64,000 nt of DNA, from assembly GCA_003674045.1 (NCBI GenBank), contig PENC01000023.1, positions 62,001-126,000 on the forward strand. Direction: 5' to 3'. Positions 1 through 8,518 of the stretch are shown piece by piece. The number at the start of each line of letters is the position of its first letter. Position 1 is the first letter of the stretch. Source of the stretch: Streptomyces griseocarneus. GTDB lineage: Bacteria; Actinomycetota; Actinomycetes; Streptomycetales; Streptomycetaceae. The notes under the pieces are model-generated. The model was not told the origin of the DNA, searched no databases, and worked only from the letters and a program-made list of their open reading frames with translations. The translations under genes were made by a program, and so were the position numbers.

Positions 1-187
1 CGTTTCGGGCGTGGCGCGTACGCGAGTTCCGCGCGTGCGGCACGTACGCGACAGCGCATACGGGACGGACACGGAACGGCCCGGAGCCCACGGCCCGGCC
101 GGGCTCCCGCCGCGCGCCCCCGGCGGCCTGCCAACCGGCCGGTACACACCCTCGCCCCGCGCCCCCCGGCGGTGCCATCATCGTTCC

Positions 188-2863
188 GTGGCGGCACCGA
201 GCTATCAGGCGATCACACTGCGGGTGCTGGGGGACAGCGGCTCCGACTGGACCCTCCGCGACGGCGAGTCCTGGTGCATGGTCACCCCGCCCGGCCACGT
301 GCGCCGCCGGCAAGGCTGGAAGCTGCACCTGTCCGCCACCCCCGCCTCCTCGCCCCACGTACTGGAGCGCGCGGCCGCGGTCCTGGTGACGCACGCGTGC
401 GCCTTCAAGTTCGCCGCCTCGCCGCTGCGTACCGCCGAACTCACCTCCGCACGTGCGCCCCGTGCCCGGTCGGGCAAGTTCCTCACCGCCTATCCCGACA
501 ACGACGATCACCTCAGGCTGCTCGCCGAGGAACTCCACCGGGCCACCCGCGGACTCGCCGGGCCCGCGATCCTGTCGGACCGCCGCTACCGGCCCGGGAG
601 CCTGGTCCACTACCGCTACGGCTCCTTCGCCCGGCCCCGCGAGCTCAACGACCGGGGCTTCTACGAGGGACGGCTGCGCACCCCCGACGGCGATGACGTC
701 CCCGATGTGCGCAACCCCTGGTTCTCACCGCCCCCGTGGGCCGCGCCGCCGCTCGGCCCGGCCCCTGCCGTCGCGCCCGGCCGCGCGTTCGGCGATCCCG
801 TCCTGCTCGTCGACCGCTACCTCGTCGGGGCGGCCGTCCGGCACGCCAACAGCGGTGGCGTCTACCGGGCACGTGACCGCTGGACCGGCGAGGACGTCCT
901 GCTCAGGGAGGCCCGCCCGCACGTCGGCACCGGCCCCGGCGGCGAGGACGCGCGGGACCGGCTGCGCCACGAGGCCGCGGCACTGACCCGGCTCGCGCAC
1001 CACGGCCTCGCCTCCGCCGTGCGCGACGTCTTCGAGACGGAAGGGACAGAGGGGACGGAAGGGCACGTCTTCCTCGTCACGGACCTCGTCGACGGCAAGC
1101 CCCTGCGGCGGTGGGCCGCGGAACGCGCGCGGCGCGACACCGGCCGCATGCCCGTGCTCGTGGCGTGGCGCCTCGCGCGCCGCCTCACCCGGCTGCTCGG
1201 TGATGTGCACGCCGCCGGTTTCGTCGTACGCGGCCTCACCCCCGGTGACATCGTCGTCAGGCCCGACGGCACCCCCGTCCTCGTCGGCCTGGCACACGCG
1301 GTACGCGCCGACGGCACCGCGTACGTCGCGGGCGTCCCCGGCTTCACCGCGCCCGAATACCTCGACGGACCCGGCCGGGACGGTGACGCGCCCCTGCCCG
1401 CGCCCGGGCCCGAAGCGGACTGCTACAGCCTCGGCGTGACCCTCCTCCACACCGTCACCGGCATCCGGCCCGTGCTCGTTCCCGACACACCGCCCTGCCG
1501 CTCCGCGGGCGACCGCCTCGCCGCTCTCGTCGACGCGGCGGCACCGGCCTTCCCCGCGCTCCGCGCGCTCGCCCCCCTCGTCCTCGGGCTCACCGCGGAC
1601 GGCCCCTCCCGCTGGCCGCTCGACAAGGCCGCGGCCTTCCTGCGCGCCGAACCCGCCGGACGGGCCGCGTCCGCGGGCCCCACCCTGCCACGTCACGACC
1701 TCGAACGGCTGATCGCCGACGGCCTCGACCACCTGGCGGCCACCGCCGAACCCGCCGCGGAATACCTCTGGCCGACACCCCGTGACCTGCCGCACGGCGA
1801 CCCCTGCAACGTCCGGCAAGGCGCCGCGGGCGTGCTCGCCGCGCTCGACCGCGCCGCGCGCTCCGGCGAGACCCGCGCCGAACCCCTCCTGCGCACCGCC
1901 GCCTACTGGCTGGACGAACGCCTCACCCTGCCCAGCCGCATCCTCCCCGGCCTCCACTCCGGCCGCTCGGGCGCCGTCTGGGCGCTCCACGACGCCGCCC
2001 GTACGATCGGTGACGCCACGCTGGCCGGGCGCGCCCGCGAGTACGCCCTGCGCATCCCCCTCGACTGGCACGACCCCGACGTCTGCCACGGCCTCGCGGG
2101 CGCCGGCCTGGCACAGCTGCATCTGTGGCACACCACCCGCGACCACCGGTTCGCCGACCGGACGATGCAGTGCGCGGACGCGCTGCTCGGCCTCACCGGC
2201 CACGCGGACGGCGGTGCCGACCGGCCCGCCGGCACCGGGCACCGCGCCGAACTCGCCGGCTCCGCCGGTTACGGCTTCGCGCACGGCCTCGCGGGGAACG
2301 CGGCGTTCCTCCTCGCCGCGGGCCGGGACCTGGGCAGCCCGGAACTCGTCGACATCGCCGTCGGCGCCGGGCGCACTCTGTGCGCCGCGGCCGAACGCCA
2401 CGGCGCCGCCGCCTACTGGCCCGGGGGCCGGCACCACGACGGCCGTACCGGCCCCGGCTGCTGGTGCGACGGCGCCTCCGGCGTCGGGACCTTCCTCGTC
2501 CGGCTGTGGCGGCTCACCGGCGACCGGTCGTTCCGCACCTACGCGGAGCTGGCGGCGCGCGCGGCGTACCGGGATCGCTGGCGGCTCGCGCCCGGGGTCT
2601 GCCACGGCGTCGCGGGCGACGCCGAACTGCTCCTCGACCTGGCCGACGCCACGGGGCAGGAGCGCTACCGCGACTGGGCCGCCGAGGCCGCCACCTGCCT
2701 GTACGTCCGGGCCGCGCGGCGCGGCGGCAGGCTCGTGATGCCCGATGACACCCCGTACGGGACCGCCACCGGCCACGGCACCGGGGCGGCCGGGGCCCTC
2801 GACTTCCTGCTGCGTCTGCGGCACGGCGGCCCCCGTTCCTGGCTGGTCGACAGCGACCGCTGA
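188..2863 (+). CDS. Class IV-like lanthipeptide synthetase (LanL family) with degenerate kinase domain
   Basis: About 891 aa from the GTG at 188. The upstream ATG at 11 would add 59 low-complexity residues, and family homology begins right after 188. The N-terminal lyase-type domain keeps the motifs GWKLHLSAT (about residue 43), CAFKFA (about 71), SGKFLTAYP (about 95) and ILSDRRYRPGS (about 128). The middle domain aligns with the LanL kinase, but its catalytic residues are replaced: the VAIK lysine is Arg240 (LLREARP), the catalytic-loop Asp is Gly349 (VVRGLTPGD) and the DFG-equivalent Asp is Gly367 (LVGLAHA). The C-terminal LanC-like cyclase keeps zinc-ligand motifs WCDG (Cys760) and CHG (Cys805-His806), which marks class IV rather than class III. 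LanL enzymes normally phosphorylate, eliminate and cyclise Ser/Thr and Cys in a precursor. No precursor gene lies in the window; it may be upstream. It ends 7 bp from the convergent P450. Confidence 0.85.
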   Translation: MAAPSYQAITLRVLGDSGSDWTLRDGESWCMVTPPGHVRRRQGWKLHLSATPASSPHVLERAAAVLVTHACAFKFAASPLRTAELTSARAPRARSGKFLTAYPDNDDHLRLLAEELHRATRGLAGPAILSDRRYRPGSLVHYRYGSFARPRELNDRGFYEGRLRTPDGDDVPDVRNPWFSPPPWAAPPLGPAPAVAPGRAFGDPVLLVDRYLVGAAVRHANSGGVYRARDRWTGEDVLLREARPHVGTGPGGEDARDRLRHEAAALTRLAHHGLASAVRDVFETEGTEGTEGHVFLVTDLVDGKPLRRWAAERARRDTGRMPVLVAWRLARRLTRLLGDVHAAGFVVRGLTPGDIVVRPDGTPVLVGLAHAVRADGTAYVAGVPGFTAPEYLDGPGRDGDAPLPAPGPEADCYSLGVTLLHTVTGIRPVLVPDTPPCRSAGDRLAALVDAAAPAFPALRALAPLVLGLTADGPSRWPLDKAAAFLRAEPAGRAASAGPTLPRHDLERLIADGLDHLAATAEPAAEYLWPTPRDLPHGDPCNVRQGAAGVLAALDRAARSGETRAEPLLRTAAYWLDERLTLPSRILPGLHSGRSGAVWALHDAARTIGDATLAGRAREYALRIPLDWHDPDVCHGLAGAGLAQLHLWHTTRDHRFADRTMQCADALLGLTGHADGGADRPAGTGHRAELAGSAGYGFAHGLAGNAAFLLAAGRDLGSPELVDIAVGAGRTLCAAAERHGAAAYWPGGRHHDGRTGPGCWCDGASGVGTFLVRLWRLTGDRSFRTYAELAARAAYRDRWRLAPGVCHGVAGDAELLLDLADATGQERYRDWAAEAATCLYVRAARRGGRLVMPDDTPYGTATGHGTGAAGALDFLLRLRHGGPRSWLVDSDR

Positions 2864-2870
2864 CACCGGG

Positions 2871-4121
2871 TCAGCGCAGCAGGACCGGCAGATCCTGCAG
2901 CCAGTTCATCGTCATGCTGGGCCGCCGCCGGACCTCCTCCACCGGCACCCCCGGCCGCAGCCCCGGGAACCGGTCGAGCAGCCTCCCGAGGAGGATCTCC
3001 ATCTGCACGCGGGCCAGCGCCGCACCGGCGCACCGGCGCGACCCGAACCCCAGTGCCAGGTGCGCGTGGTCGGCGCGGGTGATGTCGAAGCGGTGCGGAT
3101 CGGGGAACCGGCGCGGATCGCGATTGGCCGCCGCGACGGCGATGAGCAGGAACTCCCCGGCCGGGATGGACACCCCCTCGCCGAGATCGACCCGTGCCAC
3201 GGTGTAGCGCGGGCCCACCGCGCGGAACGGCCCGTCGTGGCGCAGGCACTCCTCGACCGCGCCGGGCAGCAGAGAGCGGTCGGCGCGCAGCGTCGCGTAC
3301 TGCTCGGGGTGGCTCAGCAGGGTGAACACCCCGTTGGCGACGGCGTTCGCCGTCTCGATGCCCGCGATGAGCAGCAGGAACGCGGTCGAGGCGAGCTCCT
3401 GGCGGGTCAGCGGGCGCCGCCCGTCGGGCCGGGAACCGAGGGTGGACAGCAGGCCCCGGGCGGGATGCGCGCGCCTGCGGTCGGCGAGGCGCTCGGTGAA
3501 GCCGGAAAGGATCAGCGACGCCTTCCGTGCGCTGTCCGAGCCGCGCCTGCACATGAGGGCGTCGAACCAGGCCGGGAAGCCCGCCTGTTCCTCGGCCCGC
3601 AGCCCGAGGAGCTCGGCGACCACGGCGACGGAGAACGGATACGCGACCTTGGCGCGGAACTCCACCGGTCCCGCGCCGCGCAGGGCCGCCAGCGCGCCCA
3701 GGGTCTCGTCCGCGAAGAGCTCGATCCGCGGCCGCAGCGCCTCGATCCGGTGCCGGCCGAGTGCCTGCTGGGTGCCCTGCCGCAGCCGCTGGTGGTCCGG
3801 ATGGTCACCGGCCACCATATGGGCCCGGATGCGGGTGTTCATCTCGCGGCGCCGCTCCGACCGCGTGAGGTGCTGCTCCCTGAGCAGGTCCGGCCGCTTC
3901 CAGTCGCCCTTGCGGACCGAGGGGGAGGAGAGGAGCGCGCGGGCCTCCTCGTAACGGGGGATCAGCCACAGGCGGGTGCCGCTCACCCCCGTGACCAGGG
4001 TGGCGGGTGCCCGCTCGCGCAGCGTGTCGAAGACGGGGTGGGCGTCCTGGAAGAAGGCCGGGGTGAAGATCCCGGGCGGGGCGGCGGTCCGGTCGGTGGG
4101 CACGGTCCGGTCGGTGGGCAC
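2871..4121 (-). CDS. Cytochrome P450
   Basis: A 416-aa bacterial class I P450 monooxygenase. Visible hallmarks are the I-helix AGIET (acid-alcohol pair present), the K-helix ExxR as ECLR, and the haem-thiolate loop HLALGFGSRRCAGAALAR, where the usual Phe before the loop is Leu and the His/Arg pattern is altered. Start is GTG 4121 behind a GAGGAGG ribosome site. An 18-bp tandem duplication at the 5' end repeats the start region, so an in-frame second GTG lies at 4103 and the protein begins with MPTDRT VPTDRT. It is divergent from the FAD monooxygenase at 4518 and convergent with the LanL gene. Substrate cannot be told from sequence. No ferredoxin gene is adjacent. Confidence 0.93.
   Translation of the reverse strand: MPTDRTVPTDRTAAPPGIFTPAFFQDAHPVFDTLRERAPATLVTGVSGTRLWLIPRYEEARALLSSPSVRKGDWKRPDLLREQHLTRSERRREMNTRIRAHMVAGDHPDHQRLRQGTQQALGRHRIEALRPRIELFADETLGALAALRGAGPVEFRAKVAYPFSVAVVAELLGLRAEEQAGFPAWFDALMCRRGSDSARKASLILSGFTERLADRRRAHPARGLLSTLGSRPDGRRPLTRQELASTAFLLLIAGIETANAVANGVFTLLSHPEQYATLRADRSLLPGAVEECLRHDGPFRAVGPRYTVARVDLGEGVSIPAGEFLLIAVAAANRDPRRFPDPHRFDITRADHAHLALGFGSRRCAGAALARVQMEILLGRLLDRFPGLRPGVPVEEVRRRPSMTMNWLQDLPVLLR
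4085..4120. repeat. Perfect 18-bp tandem duplication at the P450 start
   Basis: The 18-bp unit CGGTCCGGTCGGTGGGCA occurs at 4085-4102 and again at 4103-4120. Because it contains the start codon, the P450 has two in-frame GTG starts 18 nt apart. The duplication is a multiple of 3, so it is neutral for frame. Confidence 0.9.
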
Positions 4122-4517
4122 GACGAGCCTCCTCGGGCACGACGGACGGGGACGCGGGCGAGGCCCGCGGGCGGACAGGTCGCCGTGGCGGGCTCTCGGT
4201 GCCGAGGAGCGGGGTGTGGTGCGCTGGACGACCCTGGGTACGGCGGTAGTTGAGGGGCGACGGAGTGGCGCAGTGCCCCGGGATCCTACCCAGGGTGTTC
4301 ACTCGATTACACCTGGCGACAGGGTGGGGTATCCGTGGTCCGCACACGGCCATTCGGGTGGGAGCGCGACCGAACCCAGGACTCCCGGCTTCCCCGTGAG
4401 CCACACTCCGCCCATCCGGAGCACCGGAGCACCGGAGCACCGGAGCACCGGAGCACCGGAGCACCGGAACGGACCGGCGCGGAAGCGGTACGGCGAGGAA
4501 CCAGCGGAGACCCGGGC
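4122..4517. promoter_or_regulatory. Divergent promoter region with inverted repeats
   Basis: This 396-bp gap separates the P450 (leftward) from the FAD monooxygenase (rightward) and contains no gene. It holds a perfect 10-bp inverted repeat, ACCCTGGGTA at 4231-4240 and TACCCAGGGT at 4287-4296, and a smaller one, GGTGT...ACACC, around 4293-4313. These are plausible operator half-sites or a cruciform. I cannot place -10 and -35 boxes with confidence. Confidence 0.5.
4416..4468. repeat. 8-bp tandem repeat array upstream of the FAD monooxygenase
   Basis: Six full perfect copies of CCGGAGCA (4416-4463) are followed by a partial copy, CCGGA (4464-4468). The array lies 50-100 bp before the ATG at 4518, in non-coding DNA. 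The unit is not a multiple of 3, so copy-number change would alter promoter or leader spacing but no reading frame. Confidence 0.95.
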
Positions 4518-6020
4518 ATGGGCATGGACGTCGACAGCATGGGCGGCATGGACGGCAGCGACTTCGAGGTGGTCGTCGCGGGCGCGGGCCCCACCGGCCT
4601 GACCCTGGCCTGCGACCTGCTGCGCCGCGGGGTGCGCACCCTGCTCGTCGAACGCGGTGACCGGCTCTTCCCCGGCTCCCGCGCCAGGGAACTGCGGCCC
4701 CGCACCCAGGAGATCCTCGACGACCTCGGCGTCCTCGCCACCGTGCGCGCGCTCGGCGAGCCGCACCCGCCGCTGCGCTACTGGACGGACGGCGAGCCCT
4801 GCGTCGACCGCGACCTGTACGAGCAGCACCCCGGCCCCGTGCCCCGGGTGCCGGTGTGGTCGGTCCCGCAGTGGCGCACGCAGAAGATCCTCCGCACGCG
4901 CCTGCGGGAACTCGGCGGGGACGTGGCCTTTGGCGTCGCCCTCACCGGGCTGGCCACGACCGCCGACGGCGTCGAACTCCTGCTCACGCGCGAGAACCGG
5001 ACCCGGATCGTGCACGCCGCCTACGCAGTCGGGACGGACGGCGTCCGCGGCACCGTCCGCGCCGCCCTCGGCATCGCCAGACCCGCCCAGGCGTTCGACG
5101 AGCGGCCGCTGATCGTCGCGGACGTCCTCGCCGACGGGCTCGACAGGGACCGCTGGCACATCTGGCCCGGCGCGAAGGGCGGGGCCCTGTCCCTGTGCCC
5201 GCTCGCCTGCGCGGACACCTTCCGGCTGCTCGCCCGCTACGAGGACGAGCCCGCCCGGCCCGACACCTCCGAGGAAGGCGTCCGCCAGCTGATCGCCGAC
5301 CGCACCCACCTCTCGGCGGCCGACGTCCGCGAGGTGCAGTGGGCCACGGCCTTCCGCGCCGAGACCGGCCTCGCCGACTCCTACCGCACGGGACGCGTCC
5401 TCCTCGCGGGCGACGCCGCCCACGTCCACTCACCGGTCGGCGGCCAGGGCCTCGACACCGGCGTGCAGGACGCCTACAACCTCGGCTGGAAACTCGGCAT
5501 GGTGCTGCGCCACGGAGCCGACCCCGCGCTCCTCGACACCTACGAGTCGGAGCGCCGCCCCGCCGCGGCCGAGGCCATCGCCGCCAGCACCCGCCTCTAC
5601 CGCCGTGTCCTCCTCGCGGAGGGCGAACCGGTGCGGTGGCCCCACCCGGTGGACGGGGGATACCGCGACAGCCGCCTGTCGGTGGACGCGAGGCCGGACC
5701 CCGGCGCGGGCGCCGGCGTGGTGCCCGCGAACGCGCTGCGCGCGGGGGACCGCGCACCCGACGCCCCCTGCGGGCACGCCCGCCTCCACGACCTCTTCCG
5801 CGGCCCGCACTTCACGCTCCTGTCCTTCGGAGGCGTGGAACCACCGCCGCTCGTCGGCCTCCCCGTCGTCACGCAGCGGGTGCACGCGGAGGACAGGGAA
5901 GCACATCAGGCGTACGCCCGGCGGGGCCTCTTCCTCGTACGGCCGGACGGGTACGTGGGGTGGGCGGGGGAGGGGGCGGCCGGTGTACGGGAATACGTGA
6001 CCGGCCTGGGGTCGACGTGA
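4518..6020 (+). CDS. FAD-dependent aromatic-ring monooxygenase (class A, PgaE/Rox-like)
   Basis: About 500 aa from ATG 4518, preceded by GGAG; ATGs at 4524 and 4539 are also in frame. The N-terminal Rossmann motif VVVAGAGPTGLTLACDLLRRG binds FAD, the second FAD motif is VLLAGDAAHVHSPVGGQGLDTG, and the C-terminus carries the thioredoxin-like domain seen in polyketide hydroxylases (about residues 375-500). Such enzymes use NADPH and O2 to hydroxylate phenolic substrates, often aromatic polyketides or rifamycin-type drugs. The stop codon abuts the stop of the convergent folE-like gene (TGA directly followed by TCA). The unusual promoter repeats upstream are described separately. Confidence 0.9.
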   Translation: MGMDVDSMGGMDGSDFEVVVAGAGPTGLTLACDLLRRGVRTLLVERGDRLFPGSRARELRPRTQEILDDLGVLATVRALGEPHPPLRYWTDGEPCVDRDLYEQHPGPVPRVPVWSVPQWRTQKILRTRLRELGGDVAFGVALTGLATTADGVELLLTRENRTRIVHAAYAVGTDGVRGTVRAALGIARPAQAFDERPLIVADVLADGLDRDRWHIWPGAKGGALSLCPLACADTFRLLARYEDEPARPDTSEEGVRQLIADRTHLSAADVREVQWATAFRAETGLADSYRTGRVLLAGDAAHVHSPVGGQGLDTGVQDAYNLGWKLGMVLRHGADPALLDTYESERRPAAAEAIAASTRLYRRVLLAEGEPVRWPHPVDGGYRDSRLSVDARPDPGAGAGVVPANALRAGDRAPDAPCGHARLHDLFRGPHFTLLSFGGVEPPPLVGLPVVTQRVHAEDREAHQAYARRGLFLVRPDGYVGWAGEGAAGVREYVTGLGST

Positions 6021-6557
6021 TCACTCGGGTTCGCCGATCTGGTACGTGGTCTCGTTCACCGTGGTCGCGTCGTTCGGCCCGCGATAACAGATGCACATGT
6101 GTCTGGCACGGGAAACGACCCGGACATAGGTCGCGTCACCGTGGTTCACCATGTCCTCGGCCAGCTCACGGACCAGCAGTTCCTGGAGCTGGAAACGGCG
6201 TGAACGGCAGTGGATCAGCCGCGGGATCTTGCCGAGGCCCAGGATGTAGCGCCCGGGGCGATAGGTGAGGTCCACAGTGCCGACGAAGGGAAGGAAATGA
6301 TGGGCGCAGAATGAACTGAAGGGAACGTCCATGGTGCGCACCAGGCCGTGATGGCTGCCGGATTCGACTTCGAGCGTCACCTTCAGAATGTCCTTGGGAA
6401 TGCCCCGGTACCCTTCCAAGAGCTCGGCGTACGCCTTGTCGATCCTCTTGTGATTCTCCTTGATGGAGGCGTCGATCTCCTGCATGATCTGCGGCTCGCC
6501 CGGAAACAGCTCCCCGAGCCATGCGAGGAGGTGCCGCGCCGGTGCTTTACCTGTCAT
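6021..6557 (-). CDS. Divergent GTP cyclohydrolase I (FolE-like)
   Basis: A 178-aa FolE-fold protein. GTP cyclohydrolase I opens GTP to dihydroneopterin triphosphate. The zinc ligands can be placed at SFCAHHF (Cys and second His) and RHMCICYRG (Cys). The guanine-binding Gln-Glu is kept (FQLQELL), as are Lys and Arg in GLGKIPRLI. Differences from textbook FolE are CAHH for CEHH, GLGK for GLSK and QEL for QER, plus the short length. It is not beside other folate genes, so a specialised paralogue is likely. Upstream there is no clear ribosome site, but TACTTT (minus strand, 6569-6564) ends 6 nt before the ATG, which fits a leaderless transcript. Confidence 0.82.
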   Translation of the reverse strand: MTGKAPARHLLAWLGELFPGEPQIMQEIDASIKENHKRIDKAYAELLEGYRGIPKDILKVTLEVESGSHHGLVRTMDVPFSSFCAHHFLPFVGTVDLTYRPGRYILGLGKIPRLIHCRSRRFQLQELLVRELAEDMVNHGDATYVRVVSRARHMCICYRGPNDATTVNETTYQIGEPE

Positions 6558-6654
6558 TCTAGGAAAGTAGCCCGTGCCATCTCTGACGCCGCGCAGTTGC
6601 CCAGTGTGTCCGTAGGAGTCGCGTCCTGACGTTCCCGACGGGAGACGAAATGCG

Positions 6655-7359
6655 ATGACCGGCGCCGCTGGCCCCTCTGACCCCTCTGCCTCCGACGGCT
6701 ACGCGAACGGACTGTTCATCCTGGGCCGCATGGCCCGCCTCCAGGAATGTCATTTCACTCTGCTGGGACGTTCCTGGGAACTGCTGCCGGGGGTCTTCCC
6801 GCCGACCGTCAGTGCCGCCACCGCTTTCTACAGCCGAGCCCTGCCGTTCCGGTCCGGTACCGCATTCCTGGAAATCGGCTGCGGCAGCGGCGTCATCGCG
6901 GTGCAAGCGGCACTGGCCGGCTGTTCCCGGGTGTTCGCCACCGATGTGGACGCCTCGGCCGTGGAGAACACCCGGCGAAATGCCCGGCGCCACGGCGCCG
7001 CCTGTGTCACCGCCGCGGTGGGCGACGTCTTCTCCGCCGTACCGCCCGGCGAGCGCTACGACACCGTCTTCTGGAACCTGCCCTACGTCAACCTCTCGGC
7101 CGGCCACCCCGACGCGGCGGGCGCCGGCCGCGCGGTCTTCGACGCCGGACACCGCTGCCTGCGCGCCTACGTCCAAGGTGTACGCACCGTACTGGCCCCG
7201 GAAGGCCGCGTCTTCCTCGGCTTGGGCAACATCAGCGACCACGAGGCGCTGTGCCGTATCGCCGACGCGTACGGATGGGCCGTACGGCTGCGCGCGGCAG
7301 CCTCGGAAGAGCCCGACCCGGAGGTCGAGCACCGGCTTTACGAGCTCACGGACGGGTGA
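6655..7359 (+). CDS. PrmC/HemK-like SAM-dependent methyltransferase
   Basis: A 234-aa class I methyltransferase. Motif I is FLEIGCGSGVIAVQAA, followed by the acidic ribose-binding loop ATDVDASAVEN. The substrate motif is NLPYV, a variant of the NPPY signature that places a planar nitrogen for methylation in PrmC, HemK and N6-adenine enzymes. It is too short and too diverged to be the release-factor methylase itself. It is divergent from the folE-like gene with a 97-bp shared promoter, so the two may be co-regulated; a pterin- or GTP-derived product is possible but unproven. A ribosome site GGGAG lies upstream of ATG 6655. Confidence 0.75.
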   Translation: MTGAAGPSDPSASDGYANGLFILGRMARLQECHFTLLGRSWELLPGVFPPTVSAATAFYSRALPFRSGTAFLEIGCGSGVIAVQAALAGCSRVFATDVDASAVENTRRNARRHGAACVTAAVGDVFSAVPPGERYDTVFWNLPYVNLSAGHPDAAGAGRAVFDAGHRCLRAYVQGVRTVLAPEGRVFLGLGNISDHEALCRIADAYGWAVRLRAAASEEPDPEVEHRLYELTDG

Positions 7360-7450
7360 ACGGCCGGGCGGGGCGCACCTGAGGCCGGGGACGGCCGCCG
7401 CCGCCCGGGCCGGGCCGGTCGGCGGCGAGGCAGTGTGCGGGGGCACGGCG

Positions 7451-8518
7451 TCAGGGCGTGGCGGTGAGGGCGGGCCAGAGGCCGGCGGGGGTGAGGGTCC
7501 GGGCCAGGCTGCGTGCCCAGGAGGTTTCGTCGCCGTCCTCGTCGCGCCAGGACCACAGGCGGGTGGTGGCGAGGTGGAGCGGGCTGAGCCGGGTGATGCC
7601 GATGGCGCCGTGGAGCTGGTGGGCGATGCGGGCGATCTCGGCGGCCGAGGCGGATGCCTGGGTCTTGGCGGCGGCGACGGTGAAGTGCGCGGCGGGTCCG
7701 CCGGTGTCCAGCGGCGCGGCGGCGGCCTGGACGGCGGCGCGCACCAGGGCGGCTTCCTCGATCAGCCGCGCCTCCTCCTGCTTGACGGCCTGGAAACGGC
7801 TGAGCGGACGGCCGAACTGGGTGCGGGCGCCGGTGTGGGCGACTGTCAGTTCGACGCAGCGTTCGGCGGCTCCGGCGATCAGGGCCGACCGCGCCAGGGC
7901 CGCGCGGAGCCGGGCCTCGTCGAGCAGCTCCGGGGAGATCCGGCGGACATGGGAGGCGGGGATCTCCAGGGCGGCGAGGTGCAGGTCGTCGCGAGGCTCC
8001 TCGGCGAGGTTGCCACCGGGGGTGAGAACGGCCCGGTCCGGGGTGAGGGTGAACAGGACAGGGCCGGAGGGGGCACTCGCCAGGACGACCACGGCACTGG
8101 CGGCGCGGGCCCAGGGGACGCGCCGCAGGGTGCCGGTGACCAGCAGGGTGTCGTCCTCGCCCGAACAGCCGGCCGAGCCGACGCCCGAGGCGGCCGGGCG
8201 GGCGTAATGGACCGTCAGCTCGGGGGCGACGGCGTAGCTGAGCGGGCCTTCGGGGACGGGGAGGCCGACGCGGCACAGCAGCGGGCGGGCGACCAGGGCG
8301 GTTTCGGCGAACGGGGCGGGGACGGCACGGCGTCCTGCCTCCTGGGCGGCGGCGAGGAGCTCGGCGGTGGAGGCGTCCGGGGAAGGGAGGGCCACGGCGT
8401 CCGGGGCGGTGGTGTTGGCGACGGTGGCGATGGCGTCCGGCTCGGCGAAGAAGGCGGTGGTGTCGTAGGCGTCGGCGGAGATGACGGGGGCGCCGGTGTC
8501 GATCGTGTGGGTGTTCAT
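7451..8518 (-). CDS. Acyl-CoA dehydrogenase, small-subunit type
   Basis: A 355-aa protein of the acyl-CoA dehydrogenase superfamily. The C-terminal helical domain is clear (RTQFGRPLSRFQAVKQ, then HQLHGAIGITRLSPLHLATTRLW), while the N-terminal half is weakly conserved. This pattern resembles the subunit that pairs with a full-length partner in alpha2beta2 dehydrogenases such as FadE28-FadE29 of steroid degradation. Its ATG overlaps the stop of the upstream dehydrogenase by one base (TGATG), so translation is probably coupled and the two proteins probably form a complex. It is the last gene of the iclR-linked cluster. Confidence 0.85.
   Translation of the reverse strand: MNTHTIDTGAPVISADAYDTTAFFAEPDAIATVANTTAPDAVALPSPDASTAELLAAAQEAGRRAVPAPFAETALVARPLLCRVGLPVPEGPLSYAVAPELTVHYARPAASGVGSAGCSGEDDTLLVTGTLRRVPWARAASAVVVLASAPSGPVLFTLTPDRAVLTPGGNLAEEPRDDLHLAALEIPASHVRRISPELLDEARLRAALARSALIAGAAERCVELTVAHTGARTQFGRPLSRFQAVKQEEARLIEEAALVRAAVQAAAAPLDTGGPAAHFTVAAAKTQASASAAEIARIAHQLHGAIGITRLSPLHLATTRLWSWRDEDGDETSWARSLARTLTPAGLWPALTATP

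Noticed and set aside
725..2866. Long minus-strand open frame opposite the LanL gene
   Set aside because: A GC-driven shadow: Gly/Ala/Val/Arg-rich without domains, whereas the plus strand has clear family motifs.
4416..4468. CRISPR-like array
   Set aside because: The 8-bp units are directly adjacent with no spacers; this is a simple tandem repeat.
188..7359. Reading the LanL, P450, FAD monooxygenase and folE genes as one lanthipeptide cluster
   Set aside because: The genes are convergent or divergent with separate promoters, and no precursor peptide is present in the window.
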